Positions 1 to 5,092 of a DNA stretch of 5,092 nt are shown in pieces; within the stretch, counting starts at the first letter, position 1, and the number at the start of each line of letters is the position of its first letter. A program made the translations under genes and the position numbers. A model generated the notes under the pieces. It saw only the letters and a program-made list of their open reading frames with translations. It was not told the origin of the DNA and made no database searches. Source of the DNA: an uncultured Clostridia bacterium (GTDB lineage: Bacteria > Bacillota > Clostridia > TANB77 > CAG-508); assembly GCA_944390505.1 (NCBI GenBank), contig CALXQF010000092.1, forward strand, positions 1 through 5,092. The letters are read 5' to 3'.

Positions 1-1
1 C

Positions 2-601
2 ATTCAAATTAATGTACAATCAGAAAATGAAAAAAATAATAGTCAATATCAAATTTTTGTTACAAAAACAAACAATATAAATACAGCAAATACCAATTTA
101 GAAACTTTGGCAATTGAAAATGTAACATTACAACCAGACTATCAAGAGCAGGTAACAAACTACACAGCAAGTGTAGCAAATAATGTAGAAAGTTTAAAAA
201 TAGTAGCCATTCCACAAAATCAAAATGCAAAAGTAACAATTAGTGGAAATGATAATCTAAAAGAAGGGGATAACACAGTAACAGTAACTGTGACAGCCGA
301 AAATGGAGTTACTTTCAAAAAATATGTAATCATTGTGCATAAAATGAGTGAACAGGAGATGAAGGGACAGGAAGAAAAGAGCCAAACAGAACAAAATCAG
401 AATGGAGAAACTTCAGAAAATGAGATGGAAAATGTAAATGCAACTCTAATAGATAATGCAAAGGAAATAGAGCAACAACAAGAAGAAAAACAAGAAGTAG
501 AAAACAACAACTATTTATTATGGATTGGTGGTGTTATTGTAGCTTTAATAGTAGTTGGAGTGGTTGTGATTATGATTAGAAGAAAAAGAAGCAAATATTA
601 A
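2..601 (+). CDS. Cadherin-like beta-sandwich repeat surface protein, membrane-anchored (3' part)
   Basis: The frame is open from the left edge, so the start lies outside; 199 residues are visible. Residues 33-114 match the cadherin-like beta-sandwich domain common in Clostridia (Pfam PF12733 type): a Leu-rich first strand, 'LQPDY', 'NYTASV', 'LKEGDNTVTVTV', 'AENG' and a closing 'YVIIVHK'. Residues 1-22 align without gaps to residues 93-114 ('SENE' against 'AENG', 'YQIFVTK' against 'YVIIVHK'), so at least two such domains stand in tandem, about 92 residues apart. Residues 115-170 form a hydrophilic Glu/Gln/Asn-rich spacer. Residues 171-192 are one hydrophobic helix, followed by the basic tail RRKRSKY. 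This predicts a protein outside the cell held by a C-terminal membrane anchor; there is no LPXTG sortase signal. The ligand is unknown, and the domain suggests adhesion or scaffolding only by analogy. An internal TTG at 107 is not a credible start because the domain begins upstream of it. A terminator follows at 681-706. Confidence 0.85.
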   Translation: MQINVQSENEKNNSQYQIFVTKTNNINTANTNLETLAIENVTLQPDYQEQVTNYTASVANNVESLKIVAIPQNQNAKVTISGNDNLKEGDNTVTVTVTAENGVTFKKYVIIVHKMSEQEMKGQEEKSQTEQNQNGETSENEMENVNATLIDNAKEIEQQQEEKQEVENNNYLLWIGGVIVALIVVGVVVIMIRRKRSKY

Positions 602-633
602 ATTTGTTATAAAACAAAATATGACTAAAAATG

Positions 634-657
634 ACAGCCTGAAACCTGCATGGCTGT
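634..657 (+). other. Small hairpin in the 3' flank of the surface-protein gene
   Basis: ACAGCC (634-639) can pair with GGCTGT (652-657) around a 12-base loop, giving a 6-bp stem with four G-C pairs. It lies between the stop codon at 601 and the terminator at 681. It has no U-tract and is not a terminator itself. It may simply be 3' UTR structure; I recognise no known RNA family. Confidence 0.3.
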
Positions 658-680
658 ACGATATAAAATGTCACAATACC

Positions 681-706
681 AAACCTTGCTTTTAGCAAGG
701 TTTTTT
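681..706 (+). terminator. Rho-independent terminator
   Basis: AAACCTTGCT (681-690) pairs perfectly with AGCAAGGTTT (694-703) around a TTT loop, giving a 10-bp stem. The T-run 701-706 supplies the U-tract. It ends transcription of the upstream surface-protein gene and separates it from the ispG unit. The opposite strand has an A-rich flank complementary to a short T-run, so some bidirectional activity is possible but weaker. Confidence 0.9.
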
Positions 707-721
707 CTTATACACAGCCCC

Positions 722-751
722 TTGAAAATAATTAGTCATCAATGATACAAT
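722..751 (+). promoter_or_regulatory. Sigma-A promoter for ispG
   Basis: TTGAAA (722-727) serves as -35 and TACAAT (746-751) as -10, with an 18-base spacer. A TGA directly before the -10 gives the extended -10 TGn motif. Transcription would start near 758, leaving a leader of about 25 bases before the ispG ATG, with AGAGAGG (766-772) as ribosome binding site. The position just after a terminator supports it. Confidence 0.7.
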
Positions 752-782
752 AAGAAAAAATGTAAAGAGAGGTAAAAAAATA

Positions 783-1853
783 ATGTATCATAGAACCAAT
801 ACAAAACCTATACAAGTAGGAGATGTTCAAATAGGCGGGCAAAATAAAGTAAGTATTCAATCCATGTGTAATACCAAAACAAAAGATGTAAAATCTACAG
901 TAAAACAAATTCTAGAGTTAGAACAAGCAGGCTGTGAAATTATTAGAGTTGCTTGTTTAGATATAGAAGATGCAAAAGCAATCAAAGAAATAAAAGCACA
1001 AATTCACATACCAATTGTAGCAGATATTCACTTTGATTATAAAATAGCACTTACTGCTATTGAAGCAGGAGTGGATAAAGTACGTATTAATCCAGGAAAT
1101 ATTGGTAGTGAAGAAAAAGTAAAAGCAGTAGTAGAAGCTTGTCAAAAAAATAGAATTCCTATTAGAATAGGGGTAAATGCAGGTTCTTTAGAAAAAGACT
1201 TACTAGAAAAATATGGGGGAAAACCTACTGCAAAAGCAATGGTAGAAAGTGCTAAAAGACATATTGACATCCTGGAAAAATTGAATTTTTATGATATTTG
1301 TTTATCATTAAAAGCATCGGATTTAGATTTATGTATAGAAGCCTATGAGGAAGCAGCAAAAACATTTCCGTATCCATTACATATTGGAATTACAGAGGCT
1401 GGTACGGAATTTAGTGGAACCATTAAATCTAGTATTGGATTAGGTGTTTTGCTAAGAGAAGGTATTGGGGATACTTTAAGAGTTTCTTTATGTGATGATC
1501 CTGTGAAAGAAGTAAAAGTGGCAAAAGAAATATTAAAAGACTGTAATTTGTATGCAAAATCTCCTACCTTAGTTTCTTGTCCTACTTGTGGAAGAACACA
1601 AATTGACTTAATACCGATTGCAAAACAGGTCGAAGAATTTTTACAGACAATAGAAGCAGATATTACAGTAGCTGTAATGGGGTGTGCGGTAAATGGACCT
1701 GGAGAAGCAAGAAATGCAGATATTGGAATTGCAGGTGGTATAAAAGAGGGGTTATTGTTTAAAAAAGGTGAAATTATCAGAAAAGTGCCACAAGAACAGA
1801 TTGTAGAAGAGTTAAAAAAAGAAATAAAATCTATGATAACATCAAATAAATAG
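783..1853 (+). CDS. ispG: 4-hydroxy-3-methylbut-2-en-1-yl diphosphate synthase (flavodoxin/ferredoxin-dependent)
   Basis: IspG (GcpE) converts 2-C-methyl-D-erythritol 2,4-cyclodiphosphate to HMBPP, the penultimate step of the cytosolic MEP isoprenoid pathway, using a [4Fe-4S] cluster fed by flavodoxin or ferredoxin. The 356-residue length is normal for the bacterial form without the extra A* insert domain. The N-terminal TIM-barrel begins with 'QVGDVQIGG' and 'VSIQSMCNT', and includes 'AGCEIIRVA', 'PIVADIHFD' and 'KVRINPGNIG'. The C-terminal cluster domain has 'CPTCGRTQ' (C266, C269) and 'GCAVNGPGEA' (C301, E308), the three Cys and one Glu cluster ligands, spaced as in E. coli C270/C273/C305/E312. 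The ATG at 783 has AGAGAGG ten bases upstream and places the conserved N-terminus correctly. ispH follows after 95 bases with no terminator. The dxr and rseP genes that often precede ispG in Clostridia are absent here. Confidence 0.98.
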   Translation: MYHRTNTKPIQVGDVQIGGQNKVSIQSMCNTKTKDVKSTVKQILELEQAGCEIIRVACLDIEDAKAIKEIKAQIHIPIVADIHFDYKIALTAIEAGVDKVRINPGNIGSEEKVKAVVEACQKNRIPIRIGVNAGSLEKDLLEKYGGKPTAKAMVESAKRHIDILEKLNFYDICLSLKASDLDLCIEAYEEAAKTFPYPLHIGITEAGTEFSGTIKSSIGLGVLLREGIGDTLRVSLCDDPVKEVKVAKEILKDCNLYAKSPTLVSCPTCGRTQIDLIPIAKQVEEFLQTIEADITVAVMGCAVNGPGEARNADIGIAGGIKEGLLFKKGEIIRKVPQEQIVEELKKEIKSMITSNK

Positions 1854-1902
1854 TACAAAATAGAAAAAATAATGCCTAGCATAAATTATGGTTGATGGTA
1901 AT

Positions 1903-1908
1903 TATAAT
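1903..1908 (+). promoter_or_regulatory. Possible internal -10 element before ispH
   Basis: A perfect TATAAT stands in the 95-base gap between ispG and ispH, but no recognisable -35 lies 16-18 bases upstream and there is no TGn extension. In such A+T-rich DNA a chance match is easy. It could supply extra ispH transcription in addition to read-through from ispG. Confidence 0.25.
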
Positions 1909-1931
1909 AAGAGTAGATAAATAAAAGCTTA

Positions 1932-1938
1932 AAAGGAG
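1932..1938 (+). promoter_or_regulatory. Ribosome binding site selecting the GTG start of ispH
   Basis: AAAGGAG lies ten bases before GTG 1949. The nearer ATG at 1941 is only two bases from it and opens a five-codon frame (MKKWN, stop at 1956), so it cannot start ispH. The GTG directly precedes the conserved IspH N-terminus. Confidence 0.75.
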
Positions 1939-1948
1939 AAATGAAAAA

Positions 1949-2860
1949 GTGGAATTAATCATTGGAAAAACTTCTGGATTTTGTATGGGAGTAAAAAGAG
2001 CAGTAGAAGAAACAACAAAAGTAGTAGAAGAAGCAAGAAAAATAGAAGATGATGAAAAAAATATTACTTACTGTTTAGGAGAACTAGTACACAATCCACA
2101 GGTAATACAAAATTTAGAACAAAAAGGCCTTCAAATAATTGAAAAATTAGAAGACATTCCTGATCCAAAAGGAAAAAAAGTAATATTTCGTGCCCATGGA
2201 GTGACAAAACAAGTTTATGAAGAAGCAGAACAATTAGGACTAGTAGTGGCAGATTTTAGCTGCCCTAAAGTTTTAGCAATTCATAAAATTGCAAAACAAT
2301 ATGTCCAAAAAGGTATTCCTATCTTTTTAATTGGAGAAAAAGAACATCCAGAAGTAATTGGAACAGCAAGTTTTTGTGGAGAAAACTATTTTGTAATACA
2401 AAACGAAGAAGGACTACAAGAAGCGATTCAAAAGGTAAAGGGAAAAATCAATCAATTGCTAGTAATTGCACAAACTACTTTTAACTTGCAAAAATTTGAG
2501 CAATTTATAGAAACAATAAGCAAAGAATTACAAGGTGTTACAATAGAAGTAAAAAATACGATATGTGATGCAACAAGACTAAGACAAGAAGAAACTGGTC
2601 AATTATCAAAAAATGTAGATTGTATGATAGTAATAGGGGGAAAGAAAAGTTCTAATTCTAACAAATTATATCAAATTGCAAAAGCAAATTGTAATAATAC
2701 ATTTTTTATTGAAAATGTAAATGAGTTAGAAAATATGGTACAAAAGGAAGGAATAACAGAAGATGATTTTAGAAAATATGCAACAATAGGAATGATGGCA
2801 GGTGCTTCTACTCCAGAACAAAGTGTGCAAGAGGTAGTTTGCTTTCTAGAAAAACAGTAA
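1949..2860 (+). CDS. ispH: 4-hydroxy-3-methylbut-2-enyl diphosphate reductase
   Basis: IspH (LytB) reduces HMBPP to IPP and DMAPP, the last step of the MEP pathway, with a [4Fe-4S] cluster. The 303-residue protein holds every signature residue: cluster cysteines C12 ('SGFCMGVKRAVE'), C105 ('DFSCPKV') and C206 ('NTICDATRLRQ'); substrate-binding H48 ('LVHNPQV'), H83 ('RAHGV'), H133 and E135 ('EHPEV'); the 'AQTTF' threonines 176/177; S234-S235-N236 in 'KKSSNSNKL'; and S287 in 'AGASTPEQ'. Translation starts at GTG 1949. Many Clostridia carry IspH fused to ribosomal protein S1-like domains; this one stops right after the IspH domain, so it is the stand-alone form. It follows ispG, the enzyme that makes its substrate, so co-expression is likely. 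No terminator is visible on either side. Confidence 0.98.
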   Translation: MELIIGKTSGFCMGVKRAVEETTKVVEEARKIEDDEKNITYCLGELVHNPQVIQNLEQKGLQIIEKLEDIPDPKGKKVIFRAHGVTKQVYEEAEQLGLVVADFSCPKVLAIHKIAKQYVQKGIPIFLIGEKEHPEVIGTASFCGENYFVIQNEEGLQEAIQKVKGKINQLLVIAQTTFNLQKFEQFIETISKELQGVTIEVKNTICDATRLRQEETGQLSKNVDCMIVIGGKKSSNSNKLYQIAKANCNNTFFIENVNELENMVQKEGITEDDFRKYATIGMMAGASTPEQSVQEVVCFLEKQ

Positions 2861-2912
2861 AAACCATAAAGAGAAAAACAAGTATTAAGGTAGGAAAAGT
2901 AGATTCAATCAA

Positions 2913-2918
2913 TATAAT
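2913..2918 (+). promoter_or_regulatory. Possible -10 element before the HAD phosphatase gene
   Basis: A perfect TATAAT lies 48 bases before the ATG at 2967, but no convincing -35 lies at the right distance. Either a weak promoter or a chance match; read-through from ispH is equally possible. Confidence 0.2.
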
Positions 2919-2952
2919 TTACAGAGAGTATGAAAGAAATGATGAAAAGAAG

Positions 2953-2958
2953 AAAGGA
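2953..2958 (+). promoter_or_regulatory. Ribosome binding site of the HAD phosphatase gene
   Basis: AAAGGA lies eight bases before ATG 2967 and only five before the adjacent in-frame GTG 2964. The spacing, and the family N-terminus running directly into the DxDxT motif, favour the ATG. Confidence 0.6.
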
Positions 2959-2966
2959 AAAAAGTG

Positions 2967-3578
2967 ATGAATATAGGAATTGATATAGATGATACGATTT
3001 CTCAGTCTTTTGAGCAAATATTTGCAAATTCCCAAAGATTTGATATAGAAGTAGTAGGTGGTACAGGAGAACCAAAAAATTATGGGGAAATTGACAATCA
3101 TAATTATATAGAAACCATGTATCCACATTGGACAAATAAGCATTTTGAATTATTTTGGTCTACCTATTTTATGAGTGTTTTAACAAAAGCCAAGCCAAAA
3201 GACTATGCGCCAGAAATAATCCATAAGCTGAAACAAGACGGAAATCGAATTATTTTAATTACATCAAGATATGAAGAGATAGAAGGAAAAACTATTATAG
3301 AAGATGCTACCAAGGAATGGCTTGAAAAAAATAAAATGATTTATGATGAATTAGTGATGAATTCACAAAATAAATTAATAATTGCTCAAGAAAAAAAGAT
3401 AGACTTATTTATCGATGATAGTATTGCACATTGTAGAAAAATGCAAGAAGGACAGATTAAAACATTTTTATATACTACAACTTGTAACCAAGGTTGTGAA
3501 GTACCAGATTTAGAGAGAGTATATTCATGGCCACAAATCTATAAAAAGTATTTACTAATTCAAAAAGAGAATTCTTAA
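2967..3578 (+). CDS. HAD-superfamily phosphatase, YqfW / 5'(3')-deoxyribonucleotidase-like
   Basis: This is a 203-residue cytosolic HAD-fold hydrolase, probably acting on a phosphate monoester. The motifs appear in order: motif I 'GIDIDDT' with nucleophile D6 and acid/base D8; motif II in 'ILITSR' (T99/S100); motif III probably Lys 143 or 144; motif IV 'DLFIDDS' with the metal-binding D150-D151. The roughly 85-residue segment between motifs I and II is a helical cap containing 'MYPHWTNKHFELFW', the arrangement seen in the NT5C-type nucleotidase family and in Bacillus YqfW. Family placement is fairly safe. The substrate is not: a nucleotide is the default guess, but family members are largely uncharacterised. 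Start: ATG 2967 is preferred over GTG 2964, which would add one residue. It lies 106 bases after ispH without a terminator, so it may share that transcript. Confidence 0.8.
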   Translation: MNIGIDIDDTISQSFEQIFANSQRFDIEVVGGTGEPKNYGEIDNHNYIETMYPHWTNKHFELFWSTYFMSVLTKAKPKDYAPEIIHKLKQDGNRIILITSRYEEIEGKTIIEDATKEWLEKNKMIYDELVMNSQNKLIIAQEKKIDLFIDDSIAHCRKMQEGQIKTFLYTTTCNQGCEVPDLERVYSWPQIYKKYLLIQKENS

Positions 3579-3657
3579 AGGAATAATACAAACATAGAAT
3601 GTAGTTAGAAAAATGACACACAGACAAAAGAAGACAGAAAATAGGGCAATTAGACAA

Positions 3658-3686
3658 TTGATTTTTGAACATAAATTTGATATGAT
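3658..3686 (+). promoter_or_regulatory. Strong sigma-A promoter for priA
   Basis: TTGATT (3658-3663) and TATGAT (3681-3686) are spaced by 17 bases, and TGA at 3678-3680 gives an extended -10. Transcription would begin near 3693, leaving a leader of about 20 bases that holds little besides the ribosome binding site. It is the best promoter-like sequence in the window and gives priA its own transcription. Confidence 0.75.
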
Positions 3687-3698
3687 ACTGCTAGAGAT

Positions 3699-3705
3699 AA
3701 GGAGG
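3699..3705 (+). promoter_or_regulatory. Ribosome binding site selecting the TTG start of priA
   Basis: AAGGAGG, a near-perfect anti-SD match, ends seven bases before TTG 3713. No in-frame ATG or GTG lies nearby, and the TTG is followed at once by the conserved PriA N-terminus (IAEVIL), so TTG is the start. Confidence 0.85.
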
Positions 3706-3712
3706 AAATACT

Positions 3713-4462
3713 TTGATAGCAGAAGTCATATTAAATAGCAATGCCAAACAATTAAATAGAGTATTTGATTACCATATACCAGAAACTTTACTTCCAAAAG
3801 TGACAATTGGAAGTAGAGTTTTTGTACCTTTTAGTAACAGAAAAGAACCAGAAGAAGGCTTTGTTGTTAACATAAAAGAAACTTCTCCTTATGAAGTAAA
3901 AGATATCCTACAAGTGAATGAAAATAACTATGTTAGTGAAGAATATTTAAAATTGGCTAATTGGATGGCAAAACGATATTTTTGCAATGTATCTGATGCT
4001 ATTAAATTAATGTTACCACCAGGAACAACTACAAAAGTAATTGAAAATCGTGTCAAAGAAAAAGTAGCTAATTTTGTTTATTTAAAAAAGGATACTGAAG
4101 AAATTGAAGAAGATATTGAAACTAAAAAGGTAAAATCAAGTAAACAAATAAGAGCATTAGAATTTTTGAAAGAAAATGATGGTATTTTAGTTTCGGATTT
4201 AGAAATATTTGCCGATGTTAGTAAAGCTGTTATTAATACATTAGAAAAAAATGGATATATCGAATTAATTGAAAAAATAGTAGAAAGAAATCCATTTTTA
4301 CATAAGGCTGTAAAGGCAAGTTCGGATTTGGTACTCAATGAGGAACAACAAAAAGCATATGATACCATTTGTGAAGCTATGGAAGACCATCTTTATTCTG
4401 AATTTTTATTATTTGGAGTAACTGGTTCACGGAAAAACAGAAGTCTATTTACAATTAATTGA
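3713..4462 (+). CDS. priA: Primosomal replication-restart helicase PriA, N-terminal part (frame broken at Walker A)
   Basis: PriA recognises stalled or collapsed replication forks and reloads the replisome; it is an SF2 3'-5' DNA helicase. Residues 1 to about 105 form the 3'-DNA-end-binding domain ('NRVFDYHIPE', 'IGSRVFVPFSNRK', 'GFVV', 'LPPGTT'). About 140-195 is the winged-helix domain ('KQIRALEFLKENDG' to 'NGYIELIEK'). The helicase core starts near 207 ('LNEEQQKAYDTI') and reaches 'LLFGVTGS' at 232-239. There the frame goes wrong: the expected GSGKT reads GSRKN, and ten residues later it hits TGA at 4460-4462. The last ten residues (240-249) are out of frame and not genuine PriA sequence. 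The rest of the helicase continues in the frame starting at 4431. As written, the product would lack ATPase activity. The start is TTG, with a strong ribosome binding site and its own promoter. Confidence 0.92.
   Translation: MIAEVILNSNAKQLNRVFDYHIPETLLPKVTIGSRVFVPFSNRKEPEEGFVVNIKETSPYEVKDILQVNENNYVSEEYLKLANWMAKRYFCNVSDAIKLMLPPGTTTKVIENRVKEKVANFVYLKKDTEEIEEDIETKKVKSSKQIRALEFLKENDGILVSDLEIFADVSKAVINTLEKNGYIELIEKIVERNPFLHKAVKASSDLVLNEEQQKAYDTICEAMEDHLYSEFLLFGVTGSRKNRSLFTIN
4429..4430 (+). other. priA: Single-base frameshift in the priA Walker A motif
   Basis: Around 4424 the sequence reads GGT TCA CGG AAA AAC. Dropping C4430 gives GGT TCA GGA AAA ACA, and dropping A4429 gives GGT TCC GGA AAA ACA; both encode GSGKT, followed by EVYLQLIEK. 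So one extra base is present, and which of the two cannot be told. CGG is not used in frame in any other gene of this window, which also points to an artefactual codon. An insertion error or a real mutation would look the same here. Confidence 0.9.
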
Positions 4463-5092
4463 AAAGGTACTAAAAGAGGGAAAAACTAGCATTATGTTGG
4501 TACCAGAAATTTCGCTAACTCCACAAACTGTTGATAGATTTGTTTCTCGTTTTGGAGAAGAAAAAATAGCAGTATTGCATAGTAAGTTATCTTTAGGAGA
4601 AAGATTTGACCAATGGAATAAAATTAAAAAAGGAGAGGCAAAAATCATCATAGGGGCACGCTCAGCTATTTTTGCACCTGTTTCTGATTTAGGCATTATT
4701 ATTATCGATGAAGAACATGATGCATCTTATAAATCAGAAACTACATCTAGATATCATACGAAAGAAATTGCGAGGTATTTAGCAAAAGAAAACAACATCC
4801 CTTTGCTATTAGGCAGTGCTACACCAGACTTAGGGTCATATTATCAAACACAAATAGGACAAAGTACATTGTTAACATTAACTAAAAGAGCGAATCAAGC
4901 TAGTTTGCCAACAGTCGAGGTAGTAGACTTAAGACATGAATTAGAACAAGGTAATAAAAGTATGATTAGTAGTAAATTACATCAGGCTATTAAAGAAAAT
5001 TTAGAAAAGCACAAACAGACCATTTTATTTTTAAACCGCAGAGGTTTTTCTACTTTTGTGATGTGTAGAGATTGTGGACATACTATCAAATG
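4431..5092 (+). CDS. priA: PriA helicase core, continuation after the frameshift (3' end beyond the window)
   Basis: This frame is open to the right edge: 220 complete codons plus two bases. Joined to the upstream part it makes residues 240-459 of PriA. It starts within Walker A (GKT, 240-242) and continues with motif Ia 'VPEISLTPQ' (from 263), 'GARSAIFAP', the Walker B box DEEHD (332-336), motif III 'GSATPD' (367-372), and the second RecA lobe with 'ILFLNRRGFS' (N441). The zinc-binding region begins with 'CRDCGH' (C451, C454); the partial TG at the edge would be a third Cys codon if TGT or TGC, as the family predicts. No stop or missing motif is seen, so the only lesion is the base at 4429/4430. 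An ATG at 4494 could be called as a separate start, but it is internal to the helicase and lies past Walker A. Full-length PriA is usually over 700 residues, so roughly 300 lie outside. Confidence 0.93.

Noticed and set aside
602..620. A+T hairpin just after the first stop codon (TTTGTT/AACAAA)
   Set aside because: Six pairs with a single G-C and no T-run; such palindromes are expected by chance in this composition.
602..782. Riboswitch or structured leader upstream of ispG
   Set aside because: The hairpins lie upstream of the promoter at 722-751, so they belong to the 3' end of the previous transcript; the ispG leader is only about 25 bases.
957..1145. Short - strand frame rich in Phe, Tyr, Cys and Ile
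   Set aside because: It is the reverse complement of Lys/Glu/Ala codons of ispG, with no sign of a real protein.
1343..1882. A 179-codon open frame on the - strand across ispG
   Set aside because: It lies inside a fully supported ispG, has a Ser/Ile/Phe-rich composition typical of the complement of A+T-rich coding DNA, and shows no domain or convincing ribosome binding site.
2905..3143. Two overlapping - strand frames that look hydrophobic, like membrane peptides
   Set aside because: The hydrophobicity comes from complementing the purine-rich leader and the start of the HAD gene; the two frames overlap each other and cross a real gene.
3647..3666. Possible terminator between the HAD gene and priA (CAATT/AATTG stem followed by T5)
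   Set aside because: The stem is only five pairs with one G-C, an A interrupts before the Ts, and it overlaps the -35 of the priA promoter.
4078..4368. - strand frame opposite the PriA winged-helix region
   Set aside because: It is antisense to well-recognised PriA sequence and resembles no family.
4445..4696. - strand frame opposite the PriA helicase region
   Set aside because: The + strand here encodes the conserved PriA motifs without a break; the - frame is a shadow.
1..5092. Mobile element, CRISPR array, tRNA, or phage or defence system
   Set aside because: No transposase, terminal inverted repeats, regularly spaced repeats, tRNA-like cloverleaf or defence-type domains were seen; all genes fit chromosomal housekeeping or surface functions.

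Overview
The window is strongly A+T-rich. Arginine is encoded mostly by AGA, the Shine-Dalgarno sequences are strong and purine-rich, GTG and TTG start codons occur, and the promoters are of sigma-A type. This fits a low-GC Bacillota, most likely a (gut-type) member of Clostridia. That placement is an inference from composition and gene families; no marker here fixes the genus. All genes are on the + strand.

Layout. (1) 2-601 is the 3' end of a gene for a surface protein with tandem cadherin-like beta-sandwich domains, a Glu/Gln-rich stalk and a C-terminal membrane anchor. (2) 602-782 is intergenic and holds a clear intrinsic terminator (681-706) followed by a good sigma-A promoter (722-751), so a new transcription unit starts here. 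(3) 783-1853 is ispG and 1949-2860 is ispH, the last two enzymes of the MEP (non-mevalonate) isoprenoid pathway. Both have all their iron-sulfur ligands. (4) 2967-3578 encodes a HAD-superfamily phosphatase of the YqfW/NT5C-like nucleotidase type. No terminator is visible between ispG and the end of this gene, so the three may be co-transcribed. (5) 3658-3686 is a very good extended -10 promoter. It drives priA, the primosomal replication-restart helicase, which begins at a TTG codon (3713) and runs off the right edge.

The most notable feature is in priA. The reading frame is broken by one extra base at 4429/4430, exactly inside the Walker A motif, so the gene as written yields a 249-residue truncated product. 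The helicase continues intact in the next frame to the window end. Removing one base restores a textbook GSGKT motif and an uninterrupted 459-residue PriA segment. A sequencing or assembly indel is the simplest explanation; a real mutation is possible.

Functionally, IspG makes HMBPP and IspH reduces it to IPP and DMAPP, so the two adjacent genes encode consecutive steps that both need [4Fe-4S] clusters and reducing power. The rest is ordinary chromosomal housekeeping. I found no mobile element, CRISPR array, tRNA, rRNA or clearly new system.
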